The translations under genes were made by a program, and so were the position numbers. Below are positions 7,592 through 14,609 of a stretch of 21,802 nucleotides of DNA, piece after piece. The notes beneath the pieces were generated by a model. It did no database searches. It was not told the DNA's origin and saw nothing but the letters and a program-made list of their open reading frames with translations. Origin of the DNA: JAXDLH01 sp034666705 (GTDB lineage Bacteria; Chloroflexota; UBA6077; SHYK01); assembly GCA_034666705.1 (NCBI GenBank), contig JAXDLH010000438.1, positions 1 to 21,802 on the forward strand, written 5' to 3'. Every line of letters starts with the position of its first letter. Positions within the stretch are counted from its first letter, which is position 1.

Positions 7592-7609
7592 AGACTTAGG
7601 ACGAAGTCT
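7592..7609. promoter_or_regulatory. Inverted repeat upstream of the copper locus, possible operator
   Basis: AGACTT at 7592-7597 and AAGTCT at 7604-7609 form a perfect 6+6 dyad with a 6-base centre. The dyad overlaps a TAGACT hexamer (7591-7596) that could act as -10. It is 45 bases before the first gene of the copper locus. It does not match a CopY or CsoR consensus that I know, so the regulator is unassigned. The rest of the 7439-7653 gap shows nothing I can identify. Confidence 0.25.
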
Positions 7610-7653
7610 GTCATGGGGCGACGGTCCTGTTCCTGTATGGCGCGTGGGTTAGG

Positions 7654-8079
7654 ATGCGGCGGCGGGTTGACTTGCGAGCCACTGCTCGCGGGATAGGGCG
7701 GCTTGCGCTCGTCGGCGCGCTCCTGTACGCGAGCCTGCTGCTTGCCCTCGACCACCACGGTGCCGAGCGCATCCCCACCCACGAGCACGTTGCAGTCGAC
7801 GGCGTCGTCCCGCCACACCTGCACGCATTCGAACTGCCCCACAGCCACCTGCATGGGGTCTCTCTGGTTTCGTCCGCCCTGCCAACCCTGCAAATCAAGG
7901 GCGACTCCATTCTCGTCTTGATCGTGCTTGCTTCGGGCGCTGCGCTGGTGCTGCAGGATGGCTTCGCTGGGCTGGGGCCTCGACCGCGGAGTGTCATTGC
8001 AGACCGAAGGCGGCTCCTCACCGCGCAGCTCACTCTCGCTCCGCCCACCCCGCCCCCAGCCTTGCTTGTCACCCTCTGA
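7654..8079 (+). CDS. His-rich membrane-associated protein at the head of a copper locus
   Basis: 141 residues. The ATG at 7654 is the first start in this frame; its ribosome site is weak (TTAGG directly before it), so the start is uncertain. A basic N-terminus (MRRRVDLRATARG) leads into a membrane segment at about 15-33. Residues 34-67 contain nine His (DHH, THEH, HLH, HSHLH), which face the outside if the first segment is a signal anchor. A second hydrophobic stretch is at about 84-101, and a Pro-rich tail ends the protein. The His cluster could bind Cu or another transition metal. It is followed 79 bp later by two genes of a copper-handling type on the same strand, which supports a metal-binding role. 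No family is recognised; the function is inferred from composition and position. Confidence 0.6.
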   Translation: MRRRVDLRATARGIGRLALVGALLYASLLLALDHHGAERIPTHEHVAVDGVVPPHLHAFELPHSHLHGVSLVSSALPTLQIKGDSILVLIVLASGAALVLQDGFAGLGPRPRSVIADRRRLLTAQLTLAPPTPPPALLVTL

Positions 8080-8116
8080 CGCGCGACTGGCTCGCGGGAA
8101 AGCTGCTGGCTGCCCC

Positions 8117-8143
8117 GCGGCGTATATCTGGCGGCGTATATCT
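8117..8143 (+). repeat. Two 13-bp direct repeats before the copper-locus gene at 8159
   Basis: GCGGCGTATATCT occurs at 8117-8129 and again at 8131-8143, a 14-base period. It sits just before the strong ribosome site GAGGGGGGAG at 8148-8157. It could be a duplicated operator, a promoter core (GTATAT) copied by slippage, or chance duplication. Confidence 0.7.
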
Positions 8144-8158
8144 AAATGAGGGGGGAGC

Positions 8159-8827
8159 ATGCGATTCTTCACGTTCCGACGAGGCGTACCCAGCCTCGTG
8201 CTTGCACTGACACTTATGCTCGCGCTGGCGCCAGGCGCCGCCCTGGCTCACGAGCGACGGACCGTTGGCGACTATTCGTTCCTCGTGGGGTTCAACAATG
8301 AGCCGGCGATCCAGGGCGAGATGAACGGCGCCCAGATCACCGTGACCAAACCGAGCGACGGCAATCGGCCAGTCACCGGGCTGCAGAACACGTTGAAGGT
8401 CAGCGTGGCATTTGGCGGCGGTCAACCAAAGGAGTTTCCGGTAACCGCGGTCAGCAGCACGCCCGGGCGCTACGTGGCGGGGTTCATTCCGACGCGGGCA
8501 GGAAGCTACATCTTCACGATCACCGGAACTGCCGAGGAACAACCGGTGAACGAGCGCTTCGAGTCCGGCCCGGGCCGCTTCGATGACGTCGACAGCGCCA
8601 CTACGCTGCAGTTCCCTGACCAGGTCCCGTTGGCGAACGACGCGACGCGGGCGGCACAGAGCGCGGCAGCTCAGGCGAGCGAGGCGCAGGCCGCGGCTGA
8701 CTCAGCGCGCAGCATTGCGATCGCGGGCGTGCTTGCCGGCGTGTTCGGGATCGCCGTTGGGATCGCGGGCCTGGTTGCGGGCGCGAGCCGCCGGCGCGCT
8801 CCGGTTGCCGACGTCCGCACCGCCTGA
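8159..8827 (+). CDS. Exported, C-terminally anchored protein of a copper locus, predicted mature N-terminal His
   Basis: 222 residues from ATG with a very strong GAGGGGGGAG ribosome site. A Sec signal (residues 1-30, ending PGAALA) is predicted to be cut before H31, giving a mature start HERRTVGDYSFLVG. A beta-rich Ig-like domain follows (about 31-145), with LKVSVAFGGGQPKEFPV and RYVAGFIPTRAGSYIFTITG. An Ala-rich, coiled-coil-like stretch (about 160-187) leads to a membrane segment (about 188-210) and a basic end. Similar proteins accompany CopC, YcnI or PCuAC genes in Chloroflexota and Actinobacteria from memory, with no named function. An N-terminal His is the copper ligand in CopC and LPMO proteins, so copper binding is a fair inference. 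Its TGA overlaps the ATG of the CopC-CopD fusion (TGATG), so the two are translationally coupled. Confidence 0.7.
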   Translation: MRFFTFRRGVPSLVLALTLMLALAPGAALAHERRTVGDYSFLVGFNNEPAIQGEMNGAQITVTKPSDGNRPVTGLQNTLKVSVAFGGGQPKEFPVTAVSSTPGRYVAGFIPTRAGSYIFTITGTAEEQPVNERFESGPGRFDDVDSATTLQFPDQVPLANDATRAAQSAAAQASEAQAAADSARSIAIAGVLAGVFGIAVGIAGLVAGASRRRAPVADVRTA

Positions 8828-11121
8828 TGATGCGGGCGACCGGGTGGCGTGGAAGCATGCCGCGCATGGTGCTGGTGCTCGCGGCGCTGGGCGCAATGCT
8901 CCTTATGCCCCCGCACGCGCTGGCGCATGCCGAGCTCTTCCACGCCGACCCGGCGCCCTTTTCGATCATCGCGACGGCGCCGCCGCGCATCTCGCTGACC
9001 TTCTCCGAGCAGCCGGAGCTGCGCTTTAGCACTGTCCAGGTCCTCGACCGCAATGCGAAGCAAGTCGACCGTGGGGACTTGCAAGCGGACCCGAGCGACT
9101 CGATCACTCTGACGCTCGGCGTAGGCGATGTGCCGCAGGGAACGTATACCGTCTCGTGGAAGACGCTGTCAGCGGTCGATGGCCACGTCACGAGTGGCGC
9201 CTATACCTTCACCGTTGGGCTCGACCAGATCCCCACGGGCGTGGTCGTATCGCAAGGGTCGAGCACGACGGCGACCCCTGACCGAGTCCTCGGCCGGTTC
9301 TTGACCTATCTCGGTTTCCTGCTCCAGTTCGGGGCCTTTCCGTTCGTCGGCTGGATTCTGCTGCCCGGTCTCGCCCTGGGAGCCGCCACCTACAACAGCA
9401 CTGAGCGAGTCCTGCGGCGCACCTGGCGCCTGGCGCTCGCCGGTTGTGCCGTCGCGCTCCTCGCGGCGATCGTGATGCTCGTGGAGCAGGGGGTGGCCGC
9501 GGCGGGCGGATCGCTGCTCGACGGGCTCGCGCAGGTGCCGGCGGTCGCCTTCGAGAGCCGCTTCGGCATGCTGTGGTGGGCGCGCGTCGTGCTCGTCCTG
9601 GTCGGCGCCGGTCTCGTCCTCCTGGCGCGCCGCACGCCAACTCCCTCAGTGTTGCGGATGGGCATGCTGGTCGGGCTCGGCGCTGCTTTCGTGCAGGCGC
9701 TCGGCAGCCACGCGGCTGCGGTGCCGGAGATCGCGCCGCCCGCCATCATCCTGGACTGGATCCACCTGGCGGCGATGGTTGCCTGGGTCGGTGGGCTCGT
9801 GTTCCTCACGCTGGCTGTGGCGACGCTCTATCGCAGCCCCTACGCCGGTGAGGCGACGCGCGTATGCGCGCAGCTTGTCCCGCGCTTCTCCGCAATGGCT
9901 CTGGCCGCCGTTGGCTCGCTGGTGCTGACCGGCGTGTACCAGGGCTGGCTGCACGTCGGCACGCTGACGGCGCTCACGTCGACGCAATACGGCCAGGCGC
10001 TGCTTCTCAAGATTGCGTTGATCGTGCCGACGCTCGGGCTCGGCGCGCTGCACCTGCTCGTCATCACGCCGCGGCTGCGCGCCGCCAGCCGGCGAAATGG
10101 CGGTGCGCCCGAGGTCGTCCGTCGCTTGCGATTCAATGTGGCCGCCGAAGTGGCGTTTACGATGGCCATCCTGCTGGTGGTCGGGGCGCTCACCAATTTC
10201 CAGCCCGGCCGCGAAGCGGAGCTCGCGCTCGGCGTCGAGCGGCAGCTCAGCACGGCAGACGTCCGCGCCGACGTGCGGATCACGCCGGGCGTCGCGTCCT
10301 ACAACACGTTCGACGTCCGTCTGACCGACCGGCGCGGCAATCCCATCGCCGACGCCGAGAAGGTTGCGTTGCAGCTCGACATGCTCTCCATGGATATGGG
10401 GATATCCGAGCTGAGCTTGCAGGCCAACGGCGACGGCCATTACGTCGGGCAGGGCGGCTCACTCGGCATGGTGGGGGACTGGTCGCTCACCTTGCTGGTG
10501 CGCCGCGCGGGGCTCGACGACGTACGTATCCCCTTCAACCTCACGCTCGTCGACCAGACCACCCGCAACGCCGAGGCGCGACCCAAGCTTGCCGATGCCA
10601 ATCTGCTCATGGGGATCGAGATCTGCCTTGGCGGCATCGGCGCCCTGGCGCTCGCGGTCTGGGCCACGCGAGCCCAAGCGCCGCGCCGCCGTCGGGCGCT
10701 CCGGGGAGTCGCGGCGATGAGCGCGGCAGCATTTGTGGTCGGCACGATCGTGGCCGCGACGAGCGCGACGGGCCTTCCGAACCTCAGCGGTGGGGGCAAC
10801 GCACCCGCGACGCGGGTCGGCCCGTCGCCAACGCCGGCGGACCTGGGGCAGGTGGCGCGTGGCCAGGCAATCTACACCCAGTACTGCGCGACGTGCCACG
10901 GCACCGCCGGCCGGGGCGACGGCCCTGCGGGCAAGGGGTTGAACCCGCCACCGGCCGACTTCCGGGTTCATATGCAGCAAGGGCACACGGATTTGCAGCT
11001 CTACGATTGGATCAGCAACGGCTTCCCGGGCTCGGCGATGCCGGCGTGGAGCAGCACGCTTACGCCGGACCAGATCCTCGACGTGATCGCCTTCATTCGC
11101 ACCTATGGCAGCACGCCTTAG
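8827..11121 (+). CDS. CopC-CopD-YtkA/FixH-like-cytochrome c fusion protein
   Basis: 764 residues, four parts. (1) Signal peptide to A33; mature start HAELFHADPAP is the CopC copper site (H34), completed by AVDGHVTSGAYTF (D118, H120). (2) CopD-type membrane domain of about eight helices, residues 155-455, with conserved blocks such as VLGRFLTYLG and WIHLAAMVAWVGG. (3) A YtkA/FixH-like periplasmic domain, about 463-565, with a Met-rich LDMLSMDMG (M519, M522, M524), followed by two helices at about 590-612 and 626-645. (4) A class I cytochrome c domain, 675-764, with CATCH at 687-691 for heme and M738 in GSAMPAW as axial ligand. CopC binds Cu and CopD moves it across the membrane; the heme domain suggests copper handling linked to electron transfer. 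It starts inside the stop of the preceding gene. Its TAG stop is part of a 5-bp repeat flanking a MITE-like element. Domain calls are strong; the combined role is inference. Confidence 0.88.
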   Translation: MMRATGWRGSMPRMVLVLAALGAMLLMPPHALAHAELFHADPAPFSIIATAPPRISLTFSEQPELRFSTVQVLDRNAKQVDRGDLQADPSDSITLTLGVGDVPQGTYTVSWKTLSAVDGHVTSGAYTFTVGLDQIPTGVVVSQGSSTTATPDRVLGRFLTYLGFLLQFGAFPFVGWILLPGLALGAATYNSTERVLRRTWRLALAGCAVALLAAIVMLVEQGVAAAGGSLLDGLAQVPAVAFESRFGMLWWARVVLVLVGAGLVLLARRTPTPSVLRMGMLVGLGAAFVQALGSHAAAVPEIAPPAIILDWIHLAAMVAWVGGLVFLTLAVATLYRSPYAGEATRVCAQLVPRFSAMALAAVGSLVLTGVYQGWLHVGTLTALTSTQYGQALLLKIALIVPTLGLGALHLLVITPRLRAASRRNGGAPEVVRRLRFNVAAEVAFTMAILLVVGALTNFQPGREAELALGVERQLSTADVRADVRITPGVASYNTFDVRLTDRRGNPIADAEKVALQLDMLSMDMGISELSLQANGDGHYVGQGGSLGMVGDWSLTLLVRRAGLDDVRIPFNLTLVDQTTRNAEARPKLADANLLMGIEICLGGIGALALAVWATRAQAPRRRRALRGVAAMSAAAFVVGTIVAATSATGLPNLSGGGNAPATRVGPSPTPADLGQVARGQAIYTQYCATCHGTAGRGDGPAGKGLNPPPADFRVHMQQGHTDLQLYDWISNGFPGSAMPAWSSTLTPDQILDVIAFIRTYGSTP

Positions 11122-11279
11122 GGCGCACGGCAATAGGCAGCAGCATGGTGGACGAGATGCGGCGGTCCGCCTGCAAGGCCAAGTTCCGCCGCTGTAGAAC
11201 AGACAAGTTCATCGTCGGGGTGGGTGTCATCGTCCAGGTGGTGTGACGATCGCGTCGGCCCCGCCTATTGCCGGGCGCT
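11122..11279. mobile_element. MITE-like element with 19-bp terminal inverted repeats and 5-bp target duplication
   Basis: The left end (11122-11140) and the reverse complement of the right end (11261-11279) match at 16 of 19 positions, with an 11-base perfect core CGGCAATAGGC. CTTAG flanks the element directly on both sides, at 11117-11121 and 11280-11284, as a target site duplication would. The element is 158 bp with no open frame of note; internally it holds a 7-bp stem (11159-11165 with 11186-11192). It fills most of the gap between convergent genes. It could instead be a large intergenic RNA hairpin or terminator; a 5-bp match beside the repeats favours insertion. Confidence 0.4.
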
Positions 11280-11321
11280 CTTAGCCACGCTGTCGAACAA
11301 CGCGAGGGCTGAATGCTCTGC

Positions 11322-12632
11322 CTACTCGCTGATGCAAACCGGTTGAAATCTGCGGTCGGGGCGATCCGAGGGGCGCACCCAGATGCGGCCCTGCGTGGGC
11401 TCGAAGAGCGTGCTGTAGATCGTGCACGGATTCCACACGGTGCAGTACTCATTCGAGTCAGGACGCCGCGTCGCCGTATCGAGCAGAAAGGCGCCGAAGC
11501 GAGCCAGCTCAGCCGCCCGGGGCTCGTCGCCCGGCCACGCGCCCGCTCCCTCGTCGGGGCGAAGCTGCTGGTACCAGTATTCGCGCGCTGACGCCAACGA
11601 CTCGTCGAACGGTGAGTCCTCCGGGCAACCGCAGAGGTCCTCGAGCCGCGCCAGCCGCTCCGTGGAGCTGAGAAAGGCGAGCCGCGCCCCGCGCCCCCGC
11701 ATCTCCGGGTGCGTGAAGTGGTTGGCCGTGGCAATCCAGCCGTCCTCGGGTCGGCGCACTGCGAGATGGAAGGCGGTGTACTCGACGACCGCCGCCGTGT
11801 TCTCCTGCGCCGAGCCGAGCAGCACGTTGTTGCCTTGCGGCCGCCGCGAGCGTTGGAACACGCGGATGGCGTCGGCGAGGGAGTCGGTTTCCTCGACGAT
11901 TCGCCGATAGAGAAAGCCTGCAGGTACGCCAAGCGGCGAGTTGCGCAGCGTGGCGACGGTGAGGGCGGAGACGGTGATGCCCCGCGCATTCATGGCGGTT
12001 GCGCCGCCGATGTAGCCGGGCCAGCCGACGGAGGCCCACGCTGTCCGATCCTCCGGCTGGTACGCAACCACGGCGACGTGGTCTTTCATGTAGTTCGTGG
12101 CGGCCCACACGTCGTCGCCAGCCGCGCTCGGCACGAAGTAATCGAGGTTCCGGCCGCAGAGCAGTTGGTTGCTCACCGTTCGCGCGCCCGTTACAGCGAA
12201 TGCCGAGCAGGCGAGCCGGCCAAAGATGGCGCCGATCGGATTGAGGTTGGCGCACACGTCGTCGAAGCAGTTGAGGAGCAGTACGTCGCGGTAGCTGACG
12301 TCCGCGGCGCGGGCGATCCCCGCCATCTCGCGGCGATAGCGCAGAGGCAGTTGGGCGGCCATGATGCGCGTCACCGTGCGGAGTGCGCGCCGGACGCCCC
12401 ACCCGAACCAGCCGGGTTGCCCATACAACACGTGGTGGTGGACGGCATCCAGCAGCTCGCGAATCTCGTCGCGCAGTTGCTCGCCGTGCTGCAAACCCAT
12501 GTCGTAGGGACCGCCAGCCACGCTGATCTGCACGAACCCGTCCCGCTCCCGCCGTGGCTCGGGCCGTGAATCGGCCCCTGAGCCGCCATCCGAGCGAGAC
12601 TGTAGATCGCGGCGAAGCGGCTCAGCGACCAC
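11322..12632 (-). CDS. C45-type autoproteolytic peptidase/acyltransferase (AAT-like, Ntn hydrolase)
   Basis: I place the start at GTG 12632 because GAGGTG lies 7 bases before it; a TTG at 12647 in the same frame has no such site. This gives 436 residues. The conserved domain begins at FVQISVAGGPYDMGLQHGEQL. The nucleophile is probably C142 in GRLACSAFAVTG, exposed by self-cleavage of the precursor, followed by LLCGRNLDYF (160-165 block), as in the acyl-CoA:6-aminopenicillanic acid acyltransferase-like C45 family and related acid ceramidase-like Ntn hydrolases. Later blocks NNVLLGSAQEN and WIATANHFTHPEM fit the core. No signal peptide is visible, so it is likely cytoplasmic. The natural substrate, probably an amide, is unknown. 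It is convergent with the CopC-CopD fusion and runs in the same direction as coaE, about 310 bp downstream of it. Confidence 0.82.
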   Translation of the reverse strand: MVAEPLRRDLQSRSDGGSGADSRPEPRRERDGFVQISVAGGPYDMGLQHGEQLRDEIRELLDAVHHHVLYGQPGWFGWGVRRALRTVTRIMAAQLPLRYRREMAGIARAADVSYRDVLLLNCFDDVCANLNPIGAIFGRLACSAFAVTGARTVSNQLLCGRNLDYFVPSAAGDDVWAATNYMKDHVAVVAYQPEDRTAWASVGWPGYIGGATAMNARGITVSALTVATLRNSPLGVPAGFLYRRIVEETDSLADAIRVFQRSRRPQGNNVLLGSAQENTAAVVEYTAFHLAVRRPEDGWIATANHFTHPEMRGRGARLAFLSSTERLARLEDLCGCPEDSPFDESLASAREYWYQQLRPDEGAGAWPGDEPRAAELARFGAFLLDTATRRPDSNEYCTVWNPCTIYSTLFEPTQGRIWVRPSDRPDRRFQPVCISE

Positions 12633-12941
12633 GATAAAACACCTCAAATGGCCGCGAGCGCCAGAGAGCCGGCGCCTCCCTGGAGAATCCGTAGGGGTAG
12701 GCGTCCCTGCCTAGCCGCCGCGCGTCGAGCGCGGGAGCCGATCGCTGACGCCATCGGCTGGGTCTGCCCGCGAACCCGCCTCCAGGAGCCACCCGACGGC
12801 GCCAGTAATGTCGGCCCTCTGCTCTGCTGCGGCCCGCGGGCAGGCAGGGCCGCACGGCCCCTACGGGGCGCTGGATGTCGGCGTCCAAGTCCAATCCTGT
12901 GGGCTGGGGTTCGCCCCTAGGCATGTGGCATACACGCATAT
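12633..12941. other. Non-coding gap of about 300 bp with short inverted repeats
   Basis: No frame here has a credible start or family. The stretch is GC-rich and holds short dyads: GGGCCG/CGGCCC at 12847-12860, and AGCCGAT/ATCGGCT at 12736-12742 and 12753-12759. On the minus strand it reads like fragments of dispersed GC palindromes (for example GTAGGGGCCGTGCGGCCC). The ribosome site of the C45 gene lies at its left end. Confidence 0.4.
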
Positions 12942-13562
12942 CTAATGGTACTCGGCGCGCGCTGTGAGCTCTGACTCGACGTCGCGCCACGCGGCGAGAA
13001 CCTGGCGGTGCAGCTCCTGGATCGTGCCGGTATTTTCGAGGACGATATCTGCGGCGCGCACCTTCTCCGCCTCTGGATTCTGGGCGTCGACGCGTTGGGC
13101 TGCCTCGGGTTCCGCGAGGCCGCGGGTGGCCATGAGCCGCGCGATACGTTGCTCGCGTGGCGCGGTCACGACCCAAATCGCGTCGCACATCTGCGCCAGC
13201 GGTCCCTCGATCAACTTGATCGCCTCGATCACCGCAACCGCAGCCTCGGTGGTGGCGATGCGACTCCGAATCCGTTCGCGGACAGCGGGATGGACGATCG
13301 CCTCGAGGTCGGCCATGGCCGCGCGGTCCGCGAACGCAAGGTGCCCCAGCGCGGCACGGTCGATGGAGCCATCGGCGGCGATAACCGTGGGGCCGAAGCG
13401 GTCGCGGATCGCCGCAACCTCTGGCGCACCGGAGGAGTAGACCTCGTGGACGACGTGATCGGCATCGATCACGTCCGCCCCGAGCTCGGCGAGCATCGTC
13501 GCCACTGCACTCTTGCCGCTCGCGATATTGCCGGTCAACCCAACGACGTATCGCGCAGCCAT
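12942..13562 (-). CDS. coaE: Dephospho-CoA kinase
   Basis: Start chosen at ATG 13562, which has GGGGA 5 bases upstream; an ATG ten codons further out at 13592 has no ribosome site. The 206-residue product begins MAARYVVGLTGNIASGKS, with the Walker A P-loop at 11-18, then IDADHVVHEVY (33-43), the acidic DAD block typical of CoaE, and AIVHPAVRERI in the lid region. RGLAEPEAAQRVDAQ and ADIVLENTGTIQELHRQV complete the family pattern. It phosphorylates the 3'-OH of dephospho-CoA with ATP, the last step of CoA synthesis, in the cytoplasm. Length is typical. It is divergent from map, with a promoter candidate for map in the gap. Confidence 0.95.
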   Translation of the reverse strand: MAARYVVGLTGNIASGKSAVATMLAELGADVIDADHVVHEVYSSGAPEVAAIRDRFGPTVIAADGSIDRAALGHLAFADRAAMADLEAIVHPAVRERIRSRIATTEAAVAVIEAIKLIEGPLAQMCDAIWVVTAPREQRIARLMATRGLAEPEAAQRVDAQNPEAEKVRAADIVLENTGTIQELHRQVLAAWRDVESELTARAEYH

Positions 13563-13607
13563 AGCGTTCCCCAAGTGGCCGTATTGCGTCATTAAATAGT
13601 CACGTTC

Positions 13608-13616
13608 TGCTATAGT
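13608..13616 (+). promoter_or_regulatory. Extended -10 promoter for map
   Basis: TGCTATAGT fits the extended -10 pattern TGnTATAAT (hexamer 13611-13616, 5/6). The map ATG is 33 bases after the hexamer, giving a short leader. An extended -10 can work without a good -35, and no good -35 is seen. Confidence 0.5.
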
Positions 13617-13648
13617 TTACGTTGCGCTTCTGCACACGGGAAAGTTGA

Positions 13649-14446
13649 ATGGTCCGCCTAAAGCCAGTTAGTGAGAACACGATCACGCTGAAATCATCGC
13701 GCGAGATCGCGGCGATGAGCGAGACCGCGCGCCGTCTCAAAGTGCTGATGGCCGACCTTACCGCGTTCACGAAGCCTGGCGTGACGGCGAAAGAGGTAGA
13801 CGTCTACGCCGCCAAGCGCTGCAAGGAGTTGGAGCTGGCGTCCGGGGCCCTCGGTTACCCGGGCACGAAGGGGCGCTTTCCCGGCTACATCTGCGTCTCG
13901 ATCAACGAGGTCGTCGTCCACGGCATCCCGGGCCCCCAGCGGATCGAGGCGGGCGACATCGTTTCCCTCGACGTCGCAGTGTCACACAAAGGGTACTTTG
14001 CCGACACGTGCGTTACGTTGCCGATGGGCGAGGTCTCGGAGGAGAAGCGCGAGTTGCTCGAAGTGTGCGAGGGCGCCATGTACGCCGGCATCGCCGAAGC
14101 CAGGGCCGGGAACCGGCTGTCGGACATCGGCCATGCAATTCAGGAGCATACCGAAGCGCATGGGATGAACGTCGTGCGGGACTTCGTGGGTCACGGGATC
14201 GGCCGCGCGATGCACGAGGCGCCCCAGGTGCCTCACTACGGGGTTCCCGGCCGGGGCGCGCTGCTCCGCCCCGGCATGGTGATCTGCATCGAGCCCCAGA
14301 TCACGGTCGGCTCGCCGGAGATCCGCTTCCTCAAGGATGGCTGGACCGCAGTGACCGTCGACGGGTCCCTCTCCGCCCACTTCGAGCACACGGTGGTCGT
14401 TACCACCAACGGCCCCCAGATCCTCACCTCCTACCGCGACAATTAG
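13649..14446 (+). CDS. map: Type I methionine aminopeptidase
   Basis: 265 residues from ATG with GGGAAAG upstream. All five metal ligands of the pita-bread fold are present: D108 (VSLDVAV), D119 (FADTC), H182 (VGHGIGRAMHE), E215 (ICIEPQ) and E246 (HFEHTV). The substrate-binding H91 (VVHGIPG) and H189 are also there. The enzyme removes the initiator Met from nascent proteins in the cytoplasm. A 10-residue N-terminal leader before ITLKSSREIAAM is slightly longer than the minimal type Ia enzyme but there is no zinc-finger extension. It stands alone rather than in the usual secY-adk-map-infA cluster, so it may be a second copy in the genome. It is divergent from coaE and convergent with an SDR gene, with a large palindrome between them. 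Confidence 0.95.
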   Translation: MVRLKPVSENTITLKSSREIAAMSETARRLKVLMADLTAFTKPGVTAKEVDVYAAKRCKELELASGALGYPGTKGRFPGYICVSINEVVVHGIPGPQRIEAGDIVSLDVAVSHKGYFADTCVTLPMGEVSEEKRELLEVCEGAMYAGIAEARAGNRLSDIGHAIQEHTEAHGMNVVRDFVGHGIGRAMHEAPQVPHYGVPGRGALLRPGMVICIEPQITVGSPEIRFLKDGWTAVTVDGSLSAHFEHTVVVTTNGPQILTSYRDN

Positions 14447-14468
14447 GACAACTGGCCACCACGTTTCT

Positions 14469-14545
14469 GTAGGGCGGGGGCTTGTCCCCTGCCGCGAGCC
14501 TCGGTGGGGTTAGCCCAGAAGGTAGGGGACAAGCCCCCGCCCTAC
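14469..14545. repeat. 22-bp inverted repeat with 33-base loop between convergent map and SDR genes
   Basis: Arms 14469-14490 (starting GTAGGGCGGGGGCTTGTC) and 14524-14545 are perfect reverse complements. It lies between two convergent genes, so a bidirectional transcription stop is possible, but there is no T-tract. The arm sequence has the look of a dispersed palindromic repeat found many times per genome. Confidence 0.75.
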
Positions 14546-14609
14546 CGGACGTACCGGCGACTGCATCCTGTAGAACCCTGCATCCTGCTGGACGAGTCGC
14601 CTGCCGGCG

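Noticed and set aside
12648..12920. 90-residue plus-strand frame in the gap before coaE
   Set aside because: Arg/Pro/Ala-rich composition, no ribosome site and no family motifs; typical of a chance frame in GC-rich non-coding DNA.
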